From positions 1 to 50,660 of the forward strand of contig NJIE01000034.1 of NCBI GenBank assembly GCA_002213445.1: a DNA stretch of 50,660 nt. The letters are read 5' to 3'. The notes under the pieces were generated by a model. The model was not told where the DNA came from, ran no database searches, and saw only the letters and a program-made list of their open reading frames with translations. This stretch comes from Xenophilus sp. AP218F (lineage in GTDB: Bacteria > Pseudomonadota > Gammaproteobacteria > Burkholderiales > Chromobacteriaceae). A program made the translations under genes and the position numbers. Of this stretch, positions 8,629-15,926 are shown piece by piece. Numbering within the stretch: position 1 is the stretch's first letter; every line of letters begins with the position of its first letter.

Positions 8629-9490
8629 CGACGAGCCGTTCAATCTGGAATTGATGTCGGAGTTGCTGGAAGACGCCGGCTTCCAAACCGTGCTGGCCGA
8701 AAGCGGCGAAGCGGCCTGGCAGATCCTGGAGCGCGAGGGGGAGCAGTTTTCCACCGTGCTGCTGGACAAAATGATGCCCGGCATGAGCGGCTTTGACGTG
8801 CTGCGCCTGATCAAGGGCGAGCCCCGGCTGGAATTCCTGCCGGTGGTGATGCAAACCGCCATGGGCGCGGCGGCCAGCGTGCAGGAAGGCCTGGCCGCCG
8901 GCGCGTTTTACTATCTGACCAAGCCGTTCTCCCGCGACATGCTGCTGGCGGTGGTCGGCGCCGCGGTCGGCCACTGGGACCGCTACGCCAGCTTCCGCGA
9001 GCTGGCCAATATGCACGTGGACGCGCTGCGCCACCTCGACCACGCCCGCTTCCGCTGCCGCAACCACAAGGAGGCGCAATCCATCACCGCGCTGCTGGCC
9101 AAAACTTGCCCGCAGCCGGAACGCGTCGCCACCGGCCTGTTCGAACTGCTGGTCAACGCCATCGAGCACGGCAATCTGGACATCAGTTATGAAGAAAAGA
9201 GCCTGCTGATGGCCGGCGGCCACTGGGAGGCGGAGCTGGAAAAGCGCCTGCGCCAGCCGCAATACGCGGAACGGGAAATCACCGTGGAGTTCACCCGCCA
9301 GCCGCATCAGCTGGACTTCGCCATCCAGGATATGGGCCGGGGCTTCGACTGGGCCGGCTACCAGGACGCGGAGCCCGCTTCGCTGATGAACAGCCACGGC
9401 CGCGGCATCCTGATCGCCCGCAAACTGTCCTTCGACCAGGTGCGCTATCAGGGCTGCGGCAATCTGGTCATCGCCACCGTCACTCCGTAA
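8603..9490 (+). CDS. Response regulator with C-terminal RsbW-like ATPase domain
   Basis: The protein is 295 residues. The receiver domain (about 1-120) has the acidic pair Asp9-Asp10, phosphoacceptor Asp55 in LLDKMMPG and Lys107 in LTKPF. The C-terminal half (about 150-295) is a GHKL ATPase of the anti-sigma/serine kinase type: N box ELLVNAIEHGN, then DMGRGFDW and SHGRGILIARK. There is no HisKA and no DNA-binding domain. Output is therefore probably by protein phosphorylation or binding rather than direct transcription, which is inference. The start at 8603 has AAGGAG seven bases upstream and overlaps the kinase gene by 26 bp. Its end overlaps the converging comEC stop by 11 bp. No PP2C phosphatase or STAS partner lies next to it. 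Confidence 0.88.
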   Translation: MPHKLLLVDDEPFNLELMSELLEDAGFQTVLAESGEAAWQILEREGEQFSTVLLDKMMPGMSGFDVLRLIKGEPRLEFLPVVMQTAMGAAASVQEGLAAGAFYYLTKPFSRDMLLAVVGAAVGHWDRYASFRELANMHVDALRHLDHARFRCRNHKEAQSITALLAKTCPQPERVATGLFELLVNAIEHGNLDISYEEKSLLMAGGHWEAELEKRLRQPQYAEREITVEFTRQPHQLDFAIQDMGRGFDWAGYQDAEPASLMNSHGRGILIARKLSFDQVRYQGCGNLVIATVTP

Positions 9491-11756
9491 CCCCCTCGCC
9501 GCACTCGCCGCGCCGCCGCCAGTAACGCGGCTGCGCGGTCCGCAGGCACGACCACGTCAGCGTCTCGCCGAAGCTCAAGCGCAGCGCCCCGTCAAGATCG
9601 GTCCGCAACACTCCGATGCCGCGCTGGCGCAAACGCTCCATCACCAGCGGGTGCGGATGGCGATAGCGGTTGAGATGCCCAGCGCTGATCACCGCCACCA
9701 GCGGCCGCGCCGCGTCCAGCCAGGCCTCGCTGCTGGAAGTTCTGCTGCCGTGGTGGCCGGCCACCAGCGCCGCGCTGCCCAGCCTGACGCCCGGCTGGGC
9801 GGCCAGCGCCTCCTCCACCGCAGCCGGCGCGTCGCCGCTGAGCAGCAAGGCTTGCGTCGGCCCCGCCACCCGCAAAACGCAGCTGTGAGCGTTATCCTCG
9901 GCCATGGGGATATCGGCGCGCGGCGCCAGCATATCGAAGCGGATCCCGTCCCAGACCCAGCTTTGCCCCTGCGCGCAACCGCCGCCGCTCAGCCCCATCG
10001 CCGGCAGAGCCGCCGGTTGGCCGGCCAGAATCCCGCCGATCGGAAAACGCCGCGCCAAACCGGGCGCAGCCGCGTCGTGATCGCTGTCATGGTGGGACAG
10101 CACCAGCCAGTCGAGCTTGCGCACCCCCAGCCCATGCAATTGCGGCAGCAACACGCGGCCGGCGTCGCCCGCGCCAGTGTCGAACAGCAAATCGTGGCGC
10201 GCGGTTTGCACCAGCACCGACAAGCCCTGGCCGACATCCAGCACCGTGGCCTGAAAACTTCCCGCCGCCGGCCGGGGCGGCTGATACAAGACCATGGGCA
10301 GGAGCAACAGGCCGGCCAACGGTTTGCCCGGCACTCCGCGCGGCGCGATCAACCACGCCGCCCCCAAGCCGGCCAGCGCCAGCAAGGGCCAGGGCAGGCC
10401 GGGCACCGGCCACGACGGCAGCCGGGCCAGCCACTCCACGCCCAGATAAAACACCCGCGTCAACCAAGCGGCGGCGTGCAGCAAACCGTCCCACGGCGCC
10501 GCCACCGCCAGCAACGATAGCGGCGTCAACACGCCGGACACCAACGGGATCGCCAGCGCATTGGCCAAGGGCGACAGCAAAGGCAGGCCGCCGAACCACG
10601 CGGCCAGCGGAACCAGCGCGCACACCCCGGCGGCCCACTGCCCCGCCAACGCGGCGCGCCAACCGCCCGTCGGCCGTCGCCGTCCCAAACTGGACGCCAT
10701 CAGGGCCGCCACCAAGCCGAAAGACAACCACAGCCCCGGCGCCAGGACGCTGAAGGGGTCGATCAGCAACACCACAGCCAAAGCCAGCCACCACGCCTGA
10801 AACGCCGACCAGTTGCGCCGCCAGCACAATGCCAGCAAGCACACCGCCAGCATGAACAAGGTGCGTTGCGTGGGAACGGTAAAGCCCGCCAGCAAAGCGT
10901 AAACGGCGGCAACGAAAAACGACGCGCCGGCGATCAGCACGCGCGGCGCGAACGGCCCGGCCGGCAGACGCCGCAGCGCTCGGGCCGCCAGCCAGGCGGT
11001 CAGGCCGGCCAGCATGGTGATGTGCAGCCCGGAAATGGAAACCAGATGCGTCAAGCCGGTAGCGGCGAACAATTGCCAATCTTCGCGCGCCACTCGTTGC
11101 TGCGCGCCCACCGTCAACGCGGCGATCAGCGCCGATTCCCGGCCCGCGCCCAATACCCGCTCGATGCGCTCCACCTGCGCGCCCCGCCAGCGGTCCACCT
11201 GCGGCAGCAAGCCCGTCGCGTCAGCCAGCCTTTGGCGCGGCTTGCCCACGGAACCGCTGGCCAGCACCCCTTCCGACCACAACCACTGCTCGGCGTCAAA
11301 GCCAAACGGATTGGCGGTGCCGCTGCGCGGTTTGAAGCGCGCCTGCAGCCGCCAACGGCTGCCCGGCGGCCAGCTTTGCTGCCGATAATCAAACGCCTGC
11401 ACTTTGTCCGGCAGCGTCAATTCCGCGCTCAGCGTCCGCTCTACCTCCAGCACCAGCCGGGTGCCGTATTCGCCCGGATCGGGCAGTCCGCGCACCGTAG
11501 CCTCGAACTCCACCGGCTTTTGCCACCACTCGACGGGCAAGGACTGCCCCATCCGCCACTGCGCCCGCAGCGAGGCATAACCCAAGCCCAGCAAGAAAGC
11601 CGGAATCAGCATCGCCCACCCGCGCGCGCGCCGCGGCAAGCGCGCAGCCGGAAGCGCCATCCCCGCCGCCAGGCCAAGGCAGGCAGCGAAGGCCGGCAAT
11701 GTCGGCAAAGCGGCGCAAACTGCCACGCCGCATAACAAAGCGATCAAGATAGGCAT
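9480..11756 (-). CDS. comEC: ComEC/Rec2 DNA-uptake channel protein
   Basis: The 758-residue polytopic membrane protein carries single-strand DNA across the inner membrane during natural transformation. Hydrophobic segments fill the N-terminus. A competence domain contains LTHLVSISGLHITML. The C-terminal metallo-beta-lactamase-like domain shows VLDVGQGLSVL, FDTGAG and the metal motif SHHDSDHD. The ATG at 11756 is preceded by AGGG; a TTG 33 bases upstream (11789) is open in frame but has no ribosome-binding site. No other competence gene is nearby. It converges on the response-regulator gene. Confidence 0.93.
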   Translation of the reverse strand: MPILIALLCGVAVCAALPTLPAFAACLGLAAGMALPAARLPRRARGWAMLIPAFLLGLGYASLRAQWRMGQSLPVEWWQKPVEFEATVRGLPDPGEYGTRLVLEVERTLSAELTLPDKVQAFDYRQQSWPPGSRWRLQARFKPRSGTANPFGFDAEQWLWSEGVLASGSVGKPRQRLADATGLLPQVDRWRGAQVERIERVLGAGRESALIAALTVGAQQRVAREDWQLFAATGLTHLVSISGLHITMLAGLTAWLAARALRRLPAGPFAPRVLIAGASFFVAAVYALLAGFTVPTQRTLFMLAVCLLALCWRRNWSAFQAWWLALAVVLLIDPFSVLAPGLWLSFGLVAALMASSLGRRRPTGGWRAALAGQWAAGVCALVPLAAWFGGLPLLSPLANALAIPLVSGVLTPLSLLAVAAPWDGLLHAAAWLTRVFYLGVEWLARLPSWPVPGLPWPLLALAGLGAAWLIAPRGVPGKPLAGLLLLPMVLYQPPRPAAGSFQATVLDVGQGLSVLVQTARHDLLFDTGAGDAGRVLLPQLHGLGVRKLDWLVLSHHDSDHDAAAPGLARRFPIGGILAGQPAALPAMGLSGGGCAQGQSWVWDGIRFDMLAPRADIPMAEDNAHSCVLRVAGPTQALLLSGDAPAAVEEALAAQPGVRLGSAALVAGHHGSRTSSSEAWLDAARPLVAVISAGHLNRYRHPHPLVMERLRQRGIGVLRTDLDGALRLSFGETLTWSCLRTAQPRYWRRRGECGEGVTE

Positions 11757-11988
11757 GCCAGGACCCTGACGCGACAAAACTAAAGCCAAGAGAAAATGCG
11801 GGATAAAACGCTGACGCGCCCGCCGCCACCGTCAACTCTTAGCAGACAATTCGCCCACGCGAGCCAAGCATAAATGCCTATTGAATTAAACATGCCATGG
11901 TCTACACCTATGGCAATCACTTTGCGAAAGCGTTGACTGCATGCGCCACGTCCCCGCCGATTGTTCCCATCTCGCCAGCGGGCTGCGA

Positions 11989-12066
11989 GGCCGGCGAATG
12001 CCGGCCGCCGGACTTTCGCACCCGATTCTCCGCCAGGCATCCGCCTGGCGGGCTACTCGCAGGAGG
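11989..12066 (+). promoter_or_regulatory. Structured 5' leader before the tail-collar gene
   Basis: Two strong hairpins precede the ribosome-binding site. One is GGCCGGC/GCCGGCC (11989-12006, loop GAAT). The other is CCGCCAGGC/GCCTGGCGG (12030-12051, loop ATCC). AGGAGG follows at 12061-12066. The bases between them (TTTCGCACCCGA) are close to TTTCGCAACCCGA in the cytochrome leader at 1732-1744. I could not match this to a riboswitch class. The rest of 11757-12072 shows nothing I can support as a gene. Confidence 0.35.
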
Positions 12067-12072
12067 TAAAGC

Positions 12073-12660
12073 ATGGACGCATACATGGGGACCATCACGG
12101 TCTACGGCTTCAATTACGCGCCGCAAGACTGGGCGCTCTGCCAGGGCCAGACCTATCAGGTTTCTCAATACGAAGCCTTGTACTCCCTGCTGGGCACGCT
12201 CTACGGCGGCACCGCTTCGCAAAACTTCAAACTGCCCAATCTGACCGGCCGCATGCCGATAGGCACCGGCCCCGCCCAGCCGGCCTATAATCTGCCGGCC
12301 TACAATCCGGGCCAATTCGGCGGCGCGCAAAACGTGGCGCTCGGCGTCGCCAACCTGCCGGCCCACTCGCACACCGCCACGTCCATGGCGGTGACCTTCC
12401 ATGCCGCCGGCACGCCGTCACCCACTACGCCGGCCAGCGCGCCCAGCGCCAGCAACCCATATCTGGGCGCGTCCGGCGGAGGAACCGGACTGGCCAGCAT
12501 CTGGTCCACCGCGCTGAACAACCCGGTATCGGTGCAAGGCCTGTCCGCCACCGGCAATACCGATCTCACCGGCGGCAACGCGCCGTTCAGCGTGCAAAAC
12601 CCGTTCCTGGCGTTGAATTTCTGTATCGCCATCAACGGCTTGTATCCGGTCCGCCCCTGA
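12073..12660 (+). CDS. Phage-tail-collar-domain protein (MdpB-like)
   Basis: The 195-residue protein begins with YMGTITVYGFNYAPQDWALC and continues with LYGGTASQNFKLPNLTGR, both hallmarks of tail-collar (microcystin-dependent) proteins. Despite the name these are common in bacterial chromosomes outside prophages, and no phage structural, lysis or integrase genes lie here. It has no signal peptide. The C-terminus ends FSVQNPFLALNFCIAINGLYP, again typical of the family. AGGAGG lies six bases before the ATG. Many genomes carry such genes as tandem sets of three; this locus has one. It is followed by a DUF6916-like gene in the same direction. Function is unknown. Confidence 0.85.
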   Translation: MDAYMGTITVYGFNYAPQDWALCQGQTYQVSQYEALYSLLGTLYGGTASQNFKLPNLTGRMPIGTGPAQPAYNLPAYNPGQFGGAQNVALGVANLPAHSHTATSMAVTFHAAGTPSPTTPASAPSASNPYLGASGGGTGLASIWSTALNNPVSVQGLSATGNTDLTGGNAPFSVQNPFLALNFCIAINGLYPVRP

Positions 12661-12683
12661 CACCACACCGGCACACGCTCCCG

Positions 12684-12712
12684 CATGCCCGCCGCCCCAG
12701 GCGGCGGGCATG
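12684..12712 (+). terminator. Perfect 12-bp hairpin between the tail-collar and DUF6916-like genes
   Basis: CATGCCCGCCGC pairs with GCGGCGGGCATG across a five-base loop. No T run follows on either strand, so it is more likely an mRNA-stability or partial-termination element than a full terminator. Confidence 0.4.
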
Positions 12713-12734
12713 TCAACCTGGCAAGGAAATCGAT

Positions 12735-13067
12735 ATGCTCGCAGCCATCCAAGCCGAAGATTTCATGCGCCTGCTAGGCCGGCACTGCATTTTCCGTAGT
12801 CCACAACAAGCCGATATCGCCCTGCAGATCCAGGCCGTCAAACTGCGGCCGCAAGCCCAATCGCCCCATCAGGCCGCACGCCGCACGCCCTTTGTCGTCG
12901 AGTTGGCAGCCCCCGGCGACACCGGCATGGCCGATGCGGTGGGGCAACTGGAATTGCCGGCCGCTGACGATGGCGATCCTGTCCGGCTGGATTTGGTCTG
13001 GATTGGACGCGTGATTCCCGCGGGCCGCGATCCGGCGCAGGCTTACTTCCAGCTGCCGTTCAATTAA
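12735..13067 (+). CDS. Small protein resembling the DUF6916 family
   Basis: The 110-residue protein has no signal peptide or membrane segment. The pattern of a short alpha-helical start (EDFMRLLGRHCIF) followed by a beta-rich body and a C-terminal YFQLPFN resembles DUF6916-type proteins that accompany tail-collar genes. The name is from memory and the match is by eye. The start ATG follows a purine-rich AAGGAAAT. It lies 74 bp after the tail-collar gene on the same strand, so co-transcription is likely. No function is known. Confidence 0.65.
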   Translation: MLAAIQAEDFMRLLGRHCIFRSPQQADIALQIQAVKLRPQAQSPHQAARRTPFVVELAAPGDTGMADAVGQLELPAADDGDPVRLDLVWIGRVIPAGRDPAQAYFQLPFN

Positions 13068-13147
13068 CGGAACCGCTTTTCTTGAAGGTGAATCGGGTAC
13101 AAAAACGGGTCTGGCGCATTGCGCCCAGAGGACGAAACGCGCGGCGA

Positions 13148-13195
13148 TTGGCCCACGTGCACTTGCGTCCGGCGCGTCAAAGCGACCAGCCTTTC
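13148..13195 (+). pseudogene. 5' remnant of an acetyltransferase gene, inverted copy of 13702-13752
   Basis: Plus positions 13162-13195 are identical over 34 bases to the minus strand of 13702-13735, inside the acetyltransferase gene. The similarity extends outward with a three-base indel and one substitution, to TTGGCCCAC on both. The copy would encode LRPARQSDQPF in the plus direction. It then loses all similarity, so it is a broken start of a paralogous gene, not a working one. Confidence 0.7.
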
Positions 13196-13242
13196 CACGC
13201 TCTACGCGCCACGCGCTTCAGGCTTGCGCGGGAGTTGGCGCA

Positions 13243-13779
13243 TCAAACGCCAACCCGCGTCTCGCCCCGCAAAGAGCGGCGCTCCGGATACCACACCAGC
13301 TTGCTGGCCATCTCTCCGATTGCTTCCGGCACAAAACCCAGCTGTTGATAAAGCTGGCGCGCCTGCGCATTGCTGTTCCACACCACCACCGCCAAAGGCG
13401 CGCGAACTTGCCAGGCAGCCTGCTGCAAACCCTGCAGCACCTCCTTGCCATAGCCTTGGCCGCGCGCCACCGGGGCCATGGCCAGGAAAATGACGCGTAC
13501 TTCGTTGTGGCCGAAATCCACCATGACGACGCCTACGCTGGCATCGGACTTTTCAACGATGAAATGCATTGCATTGGGATAGTTGTCGCCCGCGCCCCGC
13601 TGCAGCACTTGATACTGTTGCGCCTGCACGGTGCGAATCAACTCGTCTTCGCCGTCTATCAATTGCAGATCCGGGCGAGCGCTGCGATAAATTTCGGCGA
13701 TGAAAGGCTGGTCGCTTTGACGCGCCGGACGCAAGCGCACGTTGTGGGCCAACGCGGCCGTATTCAAGAATGCAGACAT
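13243..13779 (-). CDS. GNAT-family N-acetyltransferase at the end of the giant-protein operon
   Basis: The protein has 178 residues. Visible GNAT elements are VRLRPARQSDQPFIAEIYR at the N-terminus, the acetyl-CoA loop-like ARGQGYGKEVL, and NSNAQARQLYQQLGF. The start at 13779 was preferred over 13785 because a GGGGG tract sits seven bases upstream of it. It begins 37 bp after the M50-HlyD gene on the same strand, so it is probably the last gene of that operon. Similar acetyltransferases are also known beside tail-collar genes, and a broken inverted copy lies after the DUF6916-like gene. The substrate is unknown. Confidence 0.85.
   Translation of the reverse strand: MSAFLNTAALAHNVRLRPARQSDQPFIAEIYRSARPDLQLIDGEDELIRTVQAQQYQVLQRGAGDNYPNAMHFIVEKSDASVGVVMVDFGHNEVRVIFLAMAPVARGQGYGKEVLQGLQQAAWQVRAPLAVVVWNSNAQARQLYQQLGFVPEAIGEMASKLVWYPERRSLRGETRVGV
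13702..13752 (-). repeat. Partner copy of the 34-bp inverted repeat
   Basis: This is the intact copy, lying in codons near the start of the acetyltransferase gene. The two arms are about 510 bp apart and in opposite orientation. The arms therefore bracket nearly the whole acetyltransferase gene. Confidence 0.75.
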
Positions 13780-13816
13780 CGCCATCCCCCCACTCTGTAA
13801 ACGGATCGCCGGCTGC

Positions 13817-15925
13817 TTACCAACCGGCCTCTTTTCTGAAGATGGCCAATAGCTGCCGCCATCCCTTTTCCAGCAAGCTGTAACGCTCGCCCCGCAGCTG
13901 CGCCACGCCGGCCAGCTCTCTTAACGGCGCGGCCAGACGATCGCAATGCTCGAACCGAACCCTGAATGTGGAAGCCAGCGGCACCAAGCCATGATCGCGA
14001 ACCTCCACCGGAATCGGACCGCCATAGCTGGAAGCCAGCAAGGGCTGGTCCAATATCGGCAGATTCAGCTTATCGATCTGGCCCAATCGACAGGTTACGC
14101 CCCAGCGCTCGCCGCTATCGGCGACAAAGCGGGCGATTTGTCCGGTTTGCAGGCCTGCCAGGCCGGCCTCGTCGACGAAAGCCTCTCCTTTCACCCCTTC
14201 CAGACCCACAACGCTCAACAACTGCTCGCCCTCCGGAACGGTTGTGCCTGTTCGAAGCGCGTCGTTGACGTCCGCCACCCTGCCGGAGAACGGCGCAATC
14301 AAGATTAACCGGGCCTGTTGCTGACGCAAGGCCGTCACCTGTTCCTGAGCGGCCTGCCACTGTTTGCGCAAAACCGGGCCTTGCTGCTGCAAAGCCTGAT
14401 CAAACGGCTGCTGCGTAGCTTGCCAGGCCAGATCCCGTTCCCGCGCCTCGGCCAGCGCCAGCTGCGCTTCCATGCTCTGGGAACGCATGCGCGCCAAAAT
14501 CTGTCCGGCTTTGACCCGCTCCCCGTCCCGCGCCAAAACTTCCGTCACTTCGCCCGTCGCGGGCGCGTAAACGCCTTGCGATTGCAAGGCGCCCAATACC
14601 GCCGGACTGGCCACCTCGCGCTGCCAGGGCAAAACCAGAGCCAGCAGCAAAACCAGCGCCGCAGCGACGCTGCGGCGCGTCTCCCGGCCCCAGCGCAGAT
14701 CGGCGCGGCGCATCCACCACGTCATCCATTCGCCGACGATCGGACGGACAATGAACCAGCCAAGCTCGACCGCCAGCAACAGCATGCCAAGCGCCTTGAA
14801 AAACAGGTGATAAACCAAGAGGGCGATGGACAGAAACAATGCCAGACGATACAGCCAGGTCGCCCAGGCGAATAGAATCAATCCGCGCTGTCGCGCCGGC
14901 GGGAAATGCTCAGGCACCGGGTCATCCAGACCCAGCAATGTCCGACGCAAGTGCCAGCGGGCCAAAGCAAAGGCGCGATGGTGCAAATTGGGCAAACCCA
15001 GGTAATCAGCCAGCAGAAAATAGCCATCGAAGCGCATGAACGGGCTGGCGTTGATAGCCAGCGTCGCCAGCCAGGTCGTAGTCGCCAGCAAAAACGCGCC
15101 GGCGCGCAATGGTCCGTCAGGCAAAAAACTCCAGGCCAGCGTAGCCAGGACGGCCAGAATCAATTCCGCCAGCATTCCCGATGCGCCGATCAGCAAACGC
15201 TGTCGCCGGGAGTCGAGTTTCCACGCATCGTTGGTGTCCGTATACAACACCGGCATCATCACCAGGAAAGCCACCCCCATGGCCGGCACCCGGCAGCCGA
15301 AATGGCGCGCGGTCAAGGCATGCCCCATCTCGTGCAGCACTTTGGCGATGCTCAGCGACAGGCCGATGCCGATGGCCGCGCCGAGGCCGCTGTAGGCGGA
15401 AAAGGTATGCGTGAACTCGTCCCAGCGCCGCGACGCCAAAGCCAGCGCCCACAGCGACACCGCCCCCATCGCCAGCCAGAAACGCGGATGAAATACCCAA
15501 CGCGTCCAAGGCAGCAGCCGGTTGAGCAACGCTTCCGGCCGCAGCAAGGGCACCCGGAAAAACAGGTAATTCTTCAGCAGCCACATGGCGCGGCCAGGGC
15601 GGCTGGCGACATGCATCTGCCACAGCCGTTCGCTCTGCTCGACGCTGCCGGCCTGCAACAGCTGGTGACCGGATAGAAACCGCAGCACGGCCGCCACGTC
15701 GTCGCCGTCCAAATGCAAGGCGGTGTCGGCATTGACCGCCCGCACCACCGCATCGACGGTCCCCAACGGCCAACGCGACAGGATTTCAAAGCTGGCCCAG
15801 CCAATCTGGTAATACCGGTTGGCGCAAGGATCATGCAAAGTCCAGCTGGGAGAGCCATCCGCCAGGGTCGGGCCGGCATGCAGCGTCAGCTCCTGACGCA
15901 AGGGGGGGAGCGCAGGCGCACTCAC
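13817..15925 (-). CDS. PqqD-like / M50 site-2 protease / HlyD tripartite membrane protein
   Basis: The protein has 702 residues. About 1-100 looks like a PqqD-type peptide-binding domain, with ANRYYQIGWASFEILSRW and a helical end. The membrane region (about 145-440) carries HEMGH at 198-202 and NASPFMRFDG (292-301). These are the zinc motif and the distal Asp motif of site-2 proteases, so catalysis in the membrane is plausible. From about 450 a HlyD/biotinyl-lipoyl-like adaptor begins (GVYAPATGEV, then GERVKAGQIL). A hydrophobic helix separates the two parts. It starts with GTG at 15925, one base past the upstream gene's stop codon. No ABC ATPase is encoded in the operon. I infer a role in recognising, clipping or exporting the giant protein. 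Confidence 0.85.
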   Translation of the reverse strand: MSAPALPPLRQELTLHAGPTLADGSPSWTLHDPCANRYYQIGWASFEILSRWPLGTVDAVVRAVNADTALHLDGDDVAAVLRFLSGHQLLQAGSVEQSERLWQMHVASRPGRAMWLLKNYLFFRVPLLRPEALLNRLLPWTRWVFHPRFWLAMGAVSLWALALASRRWDEFTHTFSAYSGLGAAIGIGLSLSIAKVLHEMGHALTARHFGCRVPAMGVAFLVMMPVLYTDTNDAWKLDSRRQRLLIGASGMLAELILAVLATLAWSFLPDGPLRAGAFLLATTTWLATLAINASPFMRFDGYFLLADYLGLPNLHHRAFALARWHLRRTLLGLDDPVPEHFPPARQRGLILFAWATWLYRLALFLSIALLVYHLFFKALGMLLLAVELGWFIVRPIVGEWMTWWMRRADLRWGRETRRSVAAALVLLLALVLPWQREVASPAVLGALQSQGVYAPATGEVTEVLARDGERVKAGQILARMRSQSMEAQLALAEARERDLAWQATQQPFDQALQQQGPVLRKQWQAAQEQVTALRQQQARLILIAPFSGRVADVNDALRTGTTVPEGEQLLSVVGLEGVKGEAFVDEAGLAGLQTGQIARFVADSGERWGVTCRLGQIDKLNLPILDQPLLASSYGGPIPVEVRDHGLVPLASTFRVRFEHCDRLAAPLRELAGVAQLRGERYSLLEKGWRQLLAIFRKEAGW

Positions 15926-15926
15926 G

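Noticed and set aside
12073-12660. Prophage, because of the tail-collar protein
   Set aside because: No capsid, terminase, integrase, lysis or attachment-site signals nearby; such proteins occur widely outside phages.
13082-13348. 88-codon plus-strand frame containing LRPARQSDQPF
   Set aside because: Only about 15 codons match an acetyltransferase; the rest has no similarity and overlaps the intact gene. Treated as a remnant.
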